Assembly (NCBI GenBank): GCA_916610825.1 | Contig: OU744450.1 | Coordinates: forward strand, 19,212,814 to 19,276,813 | DNA from: Haliclystus octoradiatus | Lineage: Eukaryota > Cnidaria > Staurozoa > Stauromedusae > Haliclystidae | Direction: 5' to 3' | DNA length: 64,000 nt | Part shown: positions 61,501 to 64,000 of the stretch, piece by piece | Layout of the letters: each line of letters begins with the position of its first letter | How positions within the stretch are numbered: position 1 is the stretch's first letter | The notes under the pieces: model-generated | What the model was told of the DNA's origin: nothing | What the model saw: only the letters and a program-made list of their open reading frames with translations | Database searches by the model: none | Program-made: the position numbers and the translations under genes

Positions 61501-64000
61501 TGATGCACTAATTGTTATCTAAATTTAAGGTTTACCTTGAAACAGTGTAGCCTATAATTGTCTTTCATTCTGTGTTTTTATTTTTCATGCTACACGGCAA
61601 ATAACTCATTTACGACGCTTTTCAATAAATGTATAGCCTGCGTCCAGACTAAAACGTTTCTGAAGGAAAGTGTAAAGTCTGCGTAGCCGACCAAACAAAG
61701 CCGTTTTGCTGACACTGCACTAGACTTGCAAAAGCAGTGACTCAATCCTATTGGTTAGATTTGCTCATATGGTTTTAATTCGATGCCAGCCAATCAGATT
61801 ATGGGTATCAGTCATGTGATAAACAAAAATGAGCCACATTTAGTTAGAACTTCGGATTTTGAAGACAATCTCATTTTATCATTTTACAACGTATTTGTGA
61901 GTGAGTTAAATTTATTTTAAAATCCAGTAACAGTTTTAGTTCAGTGAAGAAAAATTCAAAGAACTATTGACAACTAATTATGTTTTATTTTCATATGAAT
62001 TTGTATCAATCCTATTCGAACGTACGGAGAACTTTAAACATCTGGGGAACGAGTAAGGAATGTCACTTTATAAAGTCAACAAAAATTTACAAATATAGGA
62101 ATTAGAACATTTGTATTTTATAACATCGGGACACAAATGATCAATTCCTCCTACAGTTAGACAATATACTATACAAACAACACAATTTCTACTCAATTTT
62201 TCTTCGAATGGGTGTCATAAACTTTGTCTGTTTTCAACGATTTATTCCCAAGCTTGAGTGTTTTTAATGTTTAACATGTAAACGTGATTTTCACTCACAC
62301 AACTGAGACTGGATATTAAGGTTTTTATAAGGCGGCACCAGTCTAGTACAGAGCCAGGAAACAGCTTTGTTCGGTCGGCTACAGAGACTTTACACTTTCC
62401 TTCAGAAACGTTTTAGTCTGGACGCAGGCTATAAATGTAAAGATCCTCAGCTAAATATCATTTTGTAAATCGGTGCCAAATCGGTTGTAAATAATTGAGA
62501 TATTTATTGGATTGTTATCGGAAAGTTATAATTTCTGTATTTTATCACAGATTAAACTTTTGAAGCTAGAGGTTTTTTCCAGTTTTCGGAGCCATGTTTT
62601 ACCCTAGGATTTCATGCACAGTCTTTCGACCAATCAGATCGCCGAATACCTTCGTGATATTTAGAAACATTGTTAATACTGTACAGTGAAACCTCTATAT
62701 ATAGAAACCAGCTGTGAGAGGCAAATAAATTGACCACTATAGACAGGTGATCTTTATATCCAGGGTTGATTCAATAGACAAACATATTATTTTAGACATA
62801 CCAAGAGTTACAACTATAGACAGATGGCCGCTGTATAGAGGTGGCTGCTATAACAGGTTTTACTATAGTGGTAATTACCTACATTTTCAGTTAGTTACAT
62901 AATGTTAACTTATCTCACCCCTCCCCATAAGCACAGGTTATCATTATTTGAGCATGTGAACACATTTGTGCTGTGGTGCTGATGATGAATGAAACATCTG
63001 TCTTTGACAAAAAATGTACACGCTGCCACTGAGCTGCTGAGTGCACTATTCATTGCATTTTTTATTTTATTTAATGCTTCAATTCACCAATCGGTGCCAT
63101 TGTTTCCTCAGTTTTTGATGCACAGAGTTATTGCAATAGATGTTAGTCAAACAACATTTTTATTTTTCATTTTATTTAAACATTCACAGTAGATTTGTAG
63201 TCAATGTACAAAGGTAGCAGATGCAAAATAATTTTTTGAAATCAGTGGAAATATAATTTACACATTTGTATTTCTAGATGGTCTGTTAAATCTTTTTTGT
63301 ATTTTAACAAAAGGGCCTGGGACTAGTCCCAATGCGCCATTTTTCAAATTTTTATTTTGCTTGCGAATGGCTCTAAATCAGATACTGATTGATGCTACAT
63401 CATTTTCAGTCCCGTTATGTCTGTATGTATGGTGAAAAAGGTCACTTTTGGGTAAAATATTTGATGACTATGCTCATACTTCATGAAGCATATTTTGCAT
63501 ATGCCAAGTCACATTTTTTTAAACTCTAATCGATACTATTCAAAGTTTTTGAGCATTGCTTTATGTAAGATTATTATAAGCTCGTCATCGAGGAGACAGA
63601 AAACACTCAAATAATTCCAACTATAACTTTATTACGTTGTCCTTAACGTTCAACAACAAGATAGAGAAACAAAACATGCACTCAATTTATATGGCAATTA
63701 TTAATCATACATCAATACCAAACACCAATCACAATACATTGCTAATTATCACATGGCATCACATGCACTCAGTCAATGTAATCAATGATACATCATCCGC
63801 AATTTACCTTACATATCCAACATATCATATTTAACAATGAAATATAACTGAGACCAGGAAAACGTGTTGCCATAAACAATAAAGAGGTTAGATTCGGAAC
63901 GATGTCAATGTCAAAGTCAGAGTTCAAATGTTTTGAGGACTAGGATGGGCTTATCTCCGTTGTCTGCCAAAAGGCTGTTTATATCATAGGTTTAGATTGA
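22703..64000 (+). CDS. FKBP15: FK506-binding protein 15 (WAFL), 5' part of gene, runs off window
   Basis: Seventeen exons join in phase: 22703-22761, 29125-29225, 29564-29651, 30271-30340, 30853-30927, 31221-31319, 37594-37743, 41206-41274, 41896-41979, 48955-49014, 49782-49993, 50671-50728, 52464-52601, 53295-53555, 54466-54648, 56269-56388, 57212-57306. They give about 640 residues. Order: acidic N-terminus with LASLFGMDQ and YVAPKQPK; a WH1-like domain (about 70-175) with NYASFYDDQ; an FKBP domain (about 185-285); a Ser/Pro/Gln-rich linker with a [14 protein letters not shown] motif; then coiled coil from about 540. FKBP15 in vertebrates is known as an early-endosome protein linked to actin and microtubules. 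FKBP pocket residues are present: Y202, F216-D217, V235-I236, W239, Y262, F279. The introns are full of transposons. A tandem duplication breaks the region after exon 17. Confidence 0.93.
23547..24559 (+). mobile_element. MULE-like MITE, copy 1
   Basis: Terminal inverted repeats of about 95 bp begin TAGCCTGCTCGCAGACTC. The element is flanked by a 9-bp duplication GTCATGTCG (23538-23546 and 24560-24568). No transposase. It lies in FKBP15 intron 1. Confidence 0.8.
24783..25822 (+). pseudogene. Penelope-like RT end and GIY-YIG endonuclease
   Basis: The first part (24800-25069) has the conserved end of the Penelope reverse transcriptase: [25 protein letters not shown] and [11 protein letters not shown]. 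After breaks, 25303-25590 carries the zinc-like [15 protein letters not shown] and the GIY-YIG core (VYIAK, then [16 protein letters not shown]). A stop at about 25588-25590 interrupts the end, which then reads [15 protein letters not shown] and [14 protein letters not shown]. Inactive. Confidence 0.85.
25960..26001 (+). ncRNA. Hammerhead ribozyme-like motif of the Penelope-like element
   Basis: Stem I CTGT/ACAG (25960-25963 and 25998-26001); core CTGATGA (25964-25970); stem II CGTT-GAAT-AATG (25972-25983); core GAAA (25985-25988); a one-pair stem III (C25989-G25995); and UA at the cleavage position (25996-25997). Penelope-like elements are known to carry minimal hammerheads with a very short stem III in their terminal repeats, which fits the place and shape. 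The first stem II pair is a C-U mismatch, so activity is uncertain. Confidence 0.55.
26047..26925. other. FKBP15 intron 1, unassigned
   Basis: No repeat family or coding signal recognised. Confidence 0.3.
26926..27355. repeat. Diverged direct repeat in intron 1, unit 1
   Basis: It shares ordered blocks with 27945-28387: GGATCTGACAGTAC, TTCTAGGCATATT, AAGGCGTGA, TTACGTGAT, ATTGCATTTTAAGCTGTAAA, TTCAAATACCCCAGAAACGT (or its variant) and TATTATAGTA. The spacing is about 1 kb between units. No open frame is preserved. Confidence 0.6.
27945..28387. repeat. Diverged direct repeat in intron 1, unit 2
   Basis: Partner of 26926-27355. Divergence is substantial, with small indels, so the duplication is old. 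Confidence 0.6.
28824..28996 (+). mobile_element. hAT-like MITE, copy 1
   Basis: 173 bp with terminal inverted repeats of the form CAGGGTCCGACAAAAG and an 8-bp target duplication CAAAGACT (28816-28823 and 28997-29004). CAGGG ends and an 8-bp duplication point to hAT. It ends about 130 bases before FKBP15 exon 2. Confidence 0.8.
29125..29225 (+). CDS. FKBP15: FKBP15 exon 2
   Basis: Acceptor tttag at 29124. It encodes [12 protein letters not shown] and [10 protein letters not shown], a conserved N-terminal signature of FKBP15. The donor gtaatt begins at 29226. Confidence 0.88.
29564..29651 (+). CDS. FKBP15: FKBP15 exon 3
   Basis: Acceptor ttcttcag; encodes the start of the WH1-like domain ([11 protein letters not shown]). 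Donor gtaagt. Confidence 0.9.
30271..30340 (+). CDS. FKBP15: FKBP15 exon 4
   Basis: WH1-like domain: [19 protein letters not shown]. Acceptor ctttatag, donor gtgagt. Confidence 0.92.
30637..30745 (+). mobile_element. hAT-like MITE, degenerate copy
   Basis: GCAGGGCCTGGCAAAAGGTT followed by TAGCCTTCTGTAATCTAGG and GGTCCC resembles the hAT-like MITE family with internal loss. No duplication seen. Confidence 0.4.
30853..30927 (+). CDS. FKBP15: FKBP15 exon 5
   Basis: WH1-like domain: [13 protein letters not shown] and ITPSFSFM. Phase 0 both sides. Confidence 0.9.
31221..31319 (+). CDS. FKBP15: FKBP15 exon 6
   Basis: WH1-like domain core: [20 protein letters not shown]. The donor gtatga is followed by the intron holding the 6-kb LINE. 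Confidence 0.93.
31477..31564. repeat. (CAT)n microsatellite at LINE 5' boundary
   Basis: About 28 CAT units with a CGTCAC interruption near the start. It comprises the left target duplication plus the first bases of the LINE. Confidence 0.85.
31657..33552 (+). CDS. LINE ORF1 protein with SGNH hydrolase-like domain
   Basis: 631 residues from the first ATG after the CAT repeat (ATGTGCTCAGG). An acidic, Ser/Thr-rich N-terminus precedes a short coiled coil ([20 protein letters not shown]). An SGNH/GDSL esterase-like domain follows: IIGDSHLRH with the nucleophile Ser near residue 257, then HIGSND near 306-311, and a C-terminal Asp/His region before about 430. The last 200 residues are rich in Asn, Gln, Pro and Met and probably disordered. 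ORF1 esterase domains are typical of CR1/L2-group LINEs. The open frame extends upstream through the CAT repeat as poly-Ser, which I do not count as protein. ORF2 follows after 278 bases. Confidence 0.85.
   Translation: MCSGEELESFIDQHFLKINDSITTEKPQENLQNDKKGVFKQVTGALSMQNNSDTETEIDEGSQGVLTDNSSSPSEMTLGCPGPSDKVISTNDDNYKLILEPSNNSTFDTIILDSAGEHEQLSPNIMLKRGESLGHTNQSTTVPERKQIIGISKITDKKSIVVADTDPISPNEDLWRALRNLQIHVYNLEEENSVLKAKVDSIEKRLSSSANAVKVARDNIPNNTIIENRNSKTIRQSKGEHSRTQTETQDLLIIGDSHLRHINPKRISKSADAKKIVCQGMATHKFISEIEDIGKTKDQYKHIILHIGSNDIHSQHLDVSLTDYKRVIETAKKLFPHAKLHLSSVLPKTDNQKTNEAIEVFNNEMETFCRGTNINYINHTKTFTIVKDGQSKLNPKLYLPDKTYTNEHGTKLLATNFIRNFHKIETTTSELKEFQTFTNTNSSNKSVMYQTTVQTQQTNPPLLTNKPVNTNNDVTENIQIQEERKNKDERNMYNTPYNGGRDMTYNTGNFNIQQNHPQQNQYHLQPQMRPIHANHNQQNQQIGTNMSVGPGMPSAYSQPPKNPPPLLGPYQNHNTREMMPPYGGINLPHYNNFAPPLMTMPLNQQYYIPMSTQKQWNDTLFYPQNQMHRCY
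33831..37376 (+). CDS. LINE ORF2: endonuclease-reverse transcriptase
   Basis: 1,181 residues, uninterrupted. The endonuclease domain (about 1-285) has [23 protein letters not shown] (Asp 160) and the SDH motif (275-276). The reverse transcriptase (about 520-800) has [31 protein letters not shown] and the catalytic MFADD (Asp 767-768), then YLGFTF. The C-terminus has a Cys/His cluster (CKIC...H...C, from Cys 1097). All key catalytic residues I can check are present, so the copy could be functional. Clade placement (CR1/L2 group) rests on the ORF1 esterase and overall layout. Confidence 0.92.
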   Translation: MITKSKNLNITFWNVNGLGSKFENPDFLNIFQNEIIFLCETWLNNNKTYDIPLKNQYTANFKNRSKKSKNNLRNSGGIITLIKHDIKCGITEIQSESDDIVWLKLNKTFFAFEKDLYIGFLYISPHVSSVDAIHKSHVFDILQRELINIPCDCDVVLGGDFNARIGNAQDFIENDEDIFFDLPSSYELDFDIVSRKSRDDTRNEYCRHLIDICTSNQLRILNGRLKGDENGEMTFCNAKGSSVVDFVLASEKLYLNDQHILKSLSVDQEGLIYSDHCALHLSLTFDSIIPKNTVNPDIFTNTRPSRYIWSHDRVSEYSAKFDQLKVRQTLQELESNIIENEDDLNNFITTITDTLTFSCDGIFRLKSFSKQISKRQPKANWYTKTCSGIKSQLNNIIRLLKVNPSNPYLRGRLFKMRKAYKTEIKKSKQTYKATVLNEINNAMYTNRSRFWELINNNLKTQSSNEKMPNPEDLLLHFKKLHEDTLTVDDSTSEASMPLRVPSSPSLLDFHDSSNLNLPITEDEILTSLKLLKIRKSPGTDGVLSEMIHCTIDKFLKIYKKLFNNILQCGIFPLAWKESMILPIHKSGDLLDPSNYRGISLTSILGKLFCIVLNERLNNFLETNKLIHPTQGGFQKSRRTTDHLFCLKTIVAKYTKNHQKLYACFIDLKKAFDSVCQKRLLQKLEQLNITGKFYDMIKSLYSDNSAFIIHNKRLTKAITPNIGVRQGCILSPNLFNIFVNDLAKTITCNSSDPIILLDQPLNCLMFADDIVLFSSTPQGLQNCINITSQYCSKWKLNVNHDKSKCIVFSKLQPSGPSHNFYIDGKQLTYTDSYKYLGFTFHRSCKQIFGIKELCKKGEKAWNMSRRSLKGSPTNYVAIHHTLYNTVVKPILLYASDIWGDTITSEENNILEALQRKIMRQMLSVKGNTNTLAVRGDLGIAPLQIDIKVTVLKYLLRLINSDRSTIIYKSFSEQMLDNSPTSWLGKAKSFLSEVNIDLSLLLSKDTASKWSKKKIINTIKGELIDKYSEKFKNLITNSLNRSNQLNFYANIYENFEFQSYLLIPNASARRAITKLRTSAHKLGVQTGRYFDIPYPERTCKICDENYIDDEVHLLFQCIDNTDLRDQFFKIAEEVYTNFRQIDTKEQLKVLFTKASSQITRRLGIFISKSLKKRLSESQVDDII
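37491..37529. repeat. (CAT)n microsatellite at LINE 3' boundary
   Basis: About 12 CAT units ending CGTCA. It comprises the LINE tail plus the right target duplication. Confidence 0.85.
37594..37743 (+). CDS. FKBP15: FKBP15 exon 7
   Basis: Start of the FKBP domain: [13 protein letters not shown], with the pocket Tyr of YTG. It begins only about 65 bases after the (CAT)n tract that follows the LINE. Confidence 0.93.
37744..39956. other. FKBP15 intron 7, left part
   Basis: Very AT-rich. No element recognised. Confidence 0.3.
39958..40027 (+). repeat. tRNA-like sequence (SINE head or tRNA pseudogene)
   Basis: GTGGCTTATTGGTTAATTC resembles an A-box and AGTTCAAATTC, about 40 bases later, a B-box. 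The D-arm and T-arm spacing is tRNA-like, but pairing of the acceptor stem is poor and there is no matching body elsewhere in the window. Confidence 0.35.
40722..40940 (+). pseudogene. GIY-YIG endonuclease fragment (Penelope-like)
   Basis: About 72 codons: [20 protein letters not shown], then [21 protein letters not shown]. The C-x2-Y-x5-C-like lead and SYVGYT with a downstream Arg match the GIY-YIG endonuclease of Penelope-like elements, of a different subfamily from the copy at 24783. FKBP15 intron 7. Confidence 0.6.
41206..41274 (+). CDS. FKBP15: FKBP15 exon 8
   Basis: FKBP domain: VFDSN and KLGRGKVIK, giving the pocket Phe-Asp and Val-Ile. Confidence 0.93.
41373..41460 (+). mobile_element. 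pogo-like MITE, degenerate
   Basis: CAGGTGGCCTTTATACACAG and GGGTTGATTCAATAG followed by CCACTATAACAGGTGG match the interior of the small MITE at 59722. The ends are unclear. FKBP15 intron 8. Confidence 0.45.
41896..41979 (+). CDS. FKBP15: FKBP15 exon 9
   Basis: FKBP domain: [15 protein letters not shown] and SMAYG, giving the pocket-floor Trp and the later Tyr. The intron after it (6.97 kb) holds a reversed LINE end and a reversed DIRS element. Confidence 0.93.
42090..42870 (-). pseudogene. LINE (CR1/L2-like) 3' end, reversed
   Basis: On the minus strand, the end of a reverse transcriptase ([20 protein letters not shown], then [16 protein letters not shown]) leads into the typical C-terminal region (42643-42293: [38 protein letters not shown]). 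The 3' untranslated part ends in (ATCA)n, seen on the plus strand as TGATTGATTGAT at about 42094-42120. FKBP15 intron 9. Confidence 0.75.
43352..43387. repeat. (GT)n microsatellite
   Basis: About 15 GT units next to the truncated end of the DIRS element. Confidence 0.9.
43503..43868 (-). pseudogene. DIRS tyrosine recombinase, N-terminal fragment
   Basis: 121 codons: [20 protein letters not shown] then RFLMF and [20 protein letters not shown] match the SAM-like N-terminal core-binding domain of tyrosine recombinases. The catalytic R-H-R-Y half is absent; the sequence runs into a (GT)n tract. Confidence 0.75.
44260..45361 (-). pseudogene. DIRS reverse transcriptase
   Basis: Pieces in order: [20 protein letters not shown] and QGFRISF (45361-45110); [20 protein letters not shown] then [14 protein letters not shown] (45093-44863); [12 protein letters not shown] with the catalytic Asp-Asp (44815-44564); and [20 protein letters not shown] (44555-44313), a DIRS/Ngaro hallmark. 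Several frameshifts. Confidence 0.82.
45370..46890. other. Gap inside the DIRS element
   Basis: No coding recognised. A 13-bp unit (AAAAGCTCACGAT) is repeated about three times at 45748-45786. It may be a later insertion or a decayed part of the element. Confidence 0.3.
46895..48000 (-). pseudogene. DIRS gag-like region with zinc motifs
   Basis: Three pieces in order: an N-terminal piece ending [15 protein letters not shown] (to 47781), a middle piece with [20 protein letters not shown] and ILSWVEAF (47780-47412), and a C-terminal piece (47272-46895) with [20 protein letters not shown] followed by [14 protein letters not shown]. The last combines a CCCH-like finger and a CCHC-like knuckle, as in the Gag of DIRS elements of marine invertebrates. 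Confidence 0.7.
48198..48954. other. FKBP15 intron 9, right part
   Basis: AT-rich. It may include the untranslated end of the DIRS element but I could not see its terminal repeats. Confidence 0.3.
48955..49014 (+). CDS. FKBP15: FKBP15 exon 10
   Basis: End of the FKBP domain: [15 protein letters not shown], with the last pocket Phe. Confidence 0.93.
49064..49226 (+). mobile_element. hAT-like MITE, copy 2
   Basis: Same family, diverged. The right end ACCCTG is kept, the left end is CAGTTTCTGACAAAA. The duplication is no longer clear. FKBP15 intron 10. Confidence 0.6.
49782..49993 (+). CDS. FKBP15: FKBP15 exon 11
   Basis: Low-complexity linker rich in Ser, Thr, Lys and Asn directly after the FKBP domain. 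Ends in phase 2 (AG before gtaaat). Confidence 0.85.
50071..50375 (-). mobile_element. tRNA-derived SINE, copy C
   Basis: 305 bp on the minus strand with A-box-like TAGGCCAGATGG, B-box-like GGTTCAAATCC, the shared body, and an A-rich tail. It is flanked by a 12-bp target duplication CATTGGGAGTTA (50059-50070 and 50376-50387). This is the most complete copy. FKBP15 intron 11, antisense. Confidence 0.85.
50671..50728 (+). CDS. FKBP15: FKBP15 exon 12
   Basis: Short linker exon ([20 protein letters not shown] across the junction). Acceptor gtcttccag, donor gtgatc. Confidence 0.8.
51399..52370 (-). mobile_element. MULE-like MITE, copy 2
   Basis: Same family as 23547-24559 but inverted, 972 bp. 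It is flanked by a 9-bp duplication GTATTTAGC (51390-51398 and 52371-52379) and lies in FKBP15 intron 12. Part of the left terminal repeat is deleted (CAGACTAGTAGAGTC). Confidence 0.8.
52464..52601 (+). CDS. FKBP15: FKBP15 exon 13
   Basis: Encodes [15 protein letters not shown], which matches the conserved short motif in the linker of FKBP15 proteins, followed by an acidic stretch. Confidence 0.9.
53295..53555 (+). CDS. FKBP15: FKBP15 exon 14
   Basis: 87 codons of Ser/His/Pro-rich disordered linker. Acceptor ttattccag, donor gtacac, phase 0. Confidence 0.85.
54084..54329. mobile_element. Foldback MITE
   Basis: Inverted arms of about 80 bp, imperfect (for example TGAAATCTTG...AAAGTTAAGT on the left and its complement on the right). 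No clear target duplication. FKBP15 intron 14. Confidence 0.6.
54466..54648 (+). CDS. FKBP15: FKBP15 exon 15
   Basis: Met/Asn-rich stretch, then [16 protein letters not shown] and [14 protein letters not shown], corresponding to the start of the coiled coil in FKBP15. Confidence 0.9.
54910..54990 (+). mobile_element. SINE head, degenerate copy
   Basis: GTGGCAGAGCAACTGAATTC and TTGAGTTCATATCTTCCAAA resemble the A-box and B-box part of the SINE family, then AGGTCAACC. Heavily decayed. Confidence 0.4.
55210..55581. mobile_element. Long foldback element (about 170-bp arms)
   Basis: Left arm 55210-55380 and right arm 55415-55581 are reverse complements with scattered mismatches, separated by about 35 bases. 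Ends AATCTGTGTAG / CTACACAGATT. In the FKBP15 pre-mRNA (intron 15) this would form a long hairpin. Confidence 0.75.
55946..56120 (+). mobile_element. hAT-like MITE, copy 3
   Basis: 175 bp with a perfect 8-bp target duplication CCTGTGTG (55938-55945 and 56121-56128) and ends CAGGGTCC / GGACCCTG. FKBP15 intron 15. Confidence 0.85.
56269..56388 (+). CDS. FKBP15: FKBP15 exon 16
   Basis: 40 codons ([15 protein letters not shown]... [11 protein letters not shown]), coiled-coil region. Acceptor cttgacag, donor gtacaa. Confidence 0.88.
56472..56575 (+). mobile_element. SINE body, degenerate copy
   Basis: CTCGAATCTCTCAAAGGTCA then CTCAGTCTTGACTTTATC and TACAATCTTCTGATGG match the SINE body from the B-box on. 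FKBP15 intron 16. Confidence 0.5.
57212..57306 (+). CDS. FKBP15: FKBP15 exon 17
   Basis: Encodes [19 protein letters not shown] and [11 protein letters not shown], a heptad-like coiled coil matching the KISELIERNQ region of vertebrate FKBP15. The last 33 bases belong to the duplicated segment. Confidence 0.9.
57380..57638 (+). mobile_element. pogo/Tc1-like MITE
   Basis: Ends CAGTGTAACCCGCATAAGTG and its near complement (CAATTAAGTGGGTTACGCTG), about 260 bp. A copy at 60342-60600 belongs to the tandem duplication. It overlaps the inverted repeat 57458-57946. Confidence 0.5.
57458..57946. mobile_element. Foldback MITE with about 65-bp arms
   Basis: CTAACCGTTATGGCGGGACG on the left pairs with CGCTCTGCCATAACGATTAG on the right; pairing continues through ATTGTGTTTTT and the ATTAAAATAAAGTAAAAT block. 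The copy at 60420-60908 belongs to the tandem duplication. Confidence 0.6.
58672..59469 (+). mobile_element. TAGCCTG-type MITE, complete, copy in unit 1
   Basis: 798 bp with terminal inverted repeats of about 70 bp (TAGCCTGCGTCCAGACTAAA...) and an 8-bp target duplication TAAATGTA (58664-58671 and 59470-59477). No transposase. Superfamily uncertain; the duplication length suggests hAT or a relative. Confidence 0.8.
59722..59903 (+). mobile_element. pogo-like MITE, unit 1
   Basis: About 180 bp with ends CAGTGAAACCTCTATATATA and complement (TATAACAGGTTTTACT), next to TA. The consensus CAGTRAAACCTC is typical of pogo/Tigger-type ends. Inside, CTATAGACAGGTG-like blocks repeat. Confidence 0.6.
60228..60268 (+). 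pseudogene. FKBP15: Duplicated 3' end of FKBP15 exon 17
   Basis: The second copy of the last 33 bases of exon 17 lies behind a functional-looking acceptor (ending acag at 60227) and keeps its donor. Spliced to exon 17 it would read N-K-W and then stop at TGA 60235-60237, so inclusion would truncate the protein. Confidence 0.6.
61634..62431 (+). mobile_element. TAGCCTG-type MITE, copy in unit 2
   Basis: Same as 58672-59469, carried along by the tandem duplication and not an independent insertion. Confidence 0.8.
62684..62865 (+). mobile_element. pogo-like MITE, unit 2
   Basis: Copy of 59722-59903 within the tandem duplication. Confidence 0.6.
63193..63213 (+). CDS. FKBP15: Possible FKBP15 exon 18 (micro-exon)
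   Basis: A pyrimidine-rich tract ends in a tandem acceptor cagTAG (63187-63192). Using the second AG continues exon 17 as NQKFVVNVQ, which resembles NQRYV in vertebrate FKBP15. A stop follows unless the weak donor at about 63214 is used, so the exon would be only about 21 nt. Confidence 0.3.
63214..64000. other. Right edge, probably FKBP15 intron
   Basis: No exon recognised. GGGCCTGGGACTAGTCCCAA at about 63315 resembles a sequence at about 56670 (GCCTGGGACTAGATCC), suggesting another repeat family. The remaining FKBP15 exons should lie beyond the window. Confidence 0.4.

Larger units (their letters stand above)
60236..63191 (+). repeat. Tandem duplication, unit 2 (2,956 bp)
   Basis: Direct copy of unit 1, including the exon 17 end, the donor, four MITE-like elements and the acceptor. 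Identity indicates either a very recent event or an assembly duplication. Confidence 0.92.

Overview
The window is nuclear DNA of an animal. It is AT-rich, has spliced genes with GT-AG introns, and is packed with transposable elements of invertebrate type (BEL/Pao, Copia, Gypsy, DIRS, Penelope-like, several non-LTR families, a tRNA-derived SINE, and MULE-like, hAT-like and pogo-like MITEs). An invertebrate is likely, but I cannot assign a phylum from this sequence alone. There are no bacterial operons and no CRISPR array.

Two host genes are supported, both on the + strand. The first (468-7322) encodes a small secreted cysteine-rich protein with a signal peptide, repeated Cys modules, a Ser/Thr-rich stalk and a hydrophobic C-terminal tail suggesting a GPI anchor. 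It has three exons, and its second intron holds a complete BEL/Pao insertion. The second is FKBP15 (WAFL), the endosome-associated FKBP. Seventeen coding exons can be joined in phase from 22703 to 57306, giving about 640 N-terminal residues: an acidic N-terminus, a WH1-like domain, an FKBP domain with its catalytic pocket residues, a low-complexity linker and the start of the coiled coil. The gene runs off the right edge.

Layout: 1-7600 is the Cys-rich gene, with nested elements in intron 2 (BEL/Pao containing a reversed Copia fragment whose LTR contains a MULE-like foldback). 7600-22700 is intergenic: degenerate tandem repeats, a decayed + strand Gypsy, a TAGCCTG-type MITE carrying a 204-bp ribozyme-like insertion, a 5'-truncated LINE, a decayed - strand chromodomain Gypsy, and SINE copies. 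22700-57300 is FKBP15, with a MULE-like MITE, a Penelope-like element, hAT MITEs, a near-intact 6-kb LINE, a reversed L2/CR1-like 3' end and a reversed DIRS element in its introns. 57274-63191 is a 2,956-bp segment present twice in direct tandem, identical wherever I compared it. It starts inside FKBP15 exon 17 and ends at the next splice acceptor. 63192-64000 is probably intronic.

The strongest unusual signals are two hammerhead-ribozyme-like folds, one in the 3' region of a Penelope-like element with a 13-bp target duplication and one in a 204-bp insertion whose exact empty site is visible elsewhere in the window. Also notable are the tandem duplication that breaks FKBP15, a LINE that begins, ends and inserts in CAT repeats, and several MITE families whose target duplications can be read directly.
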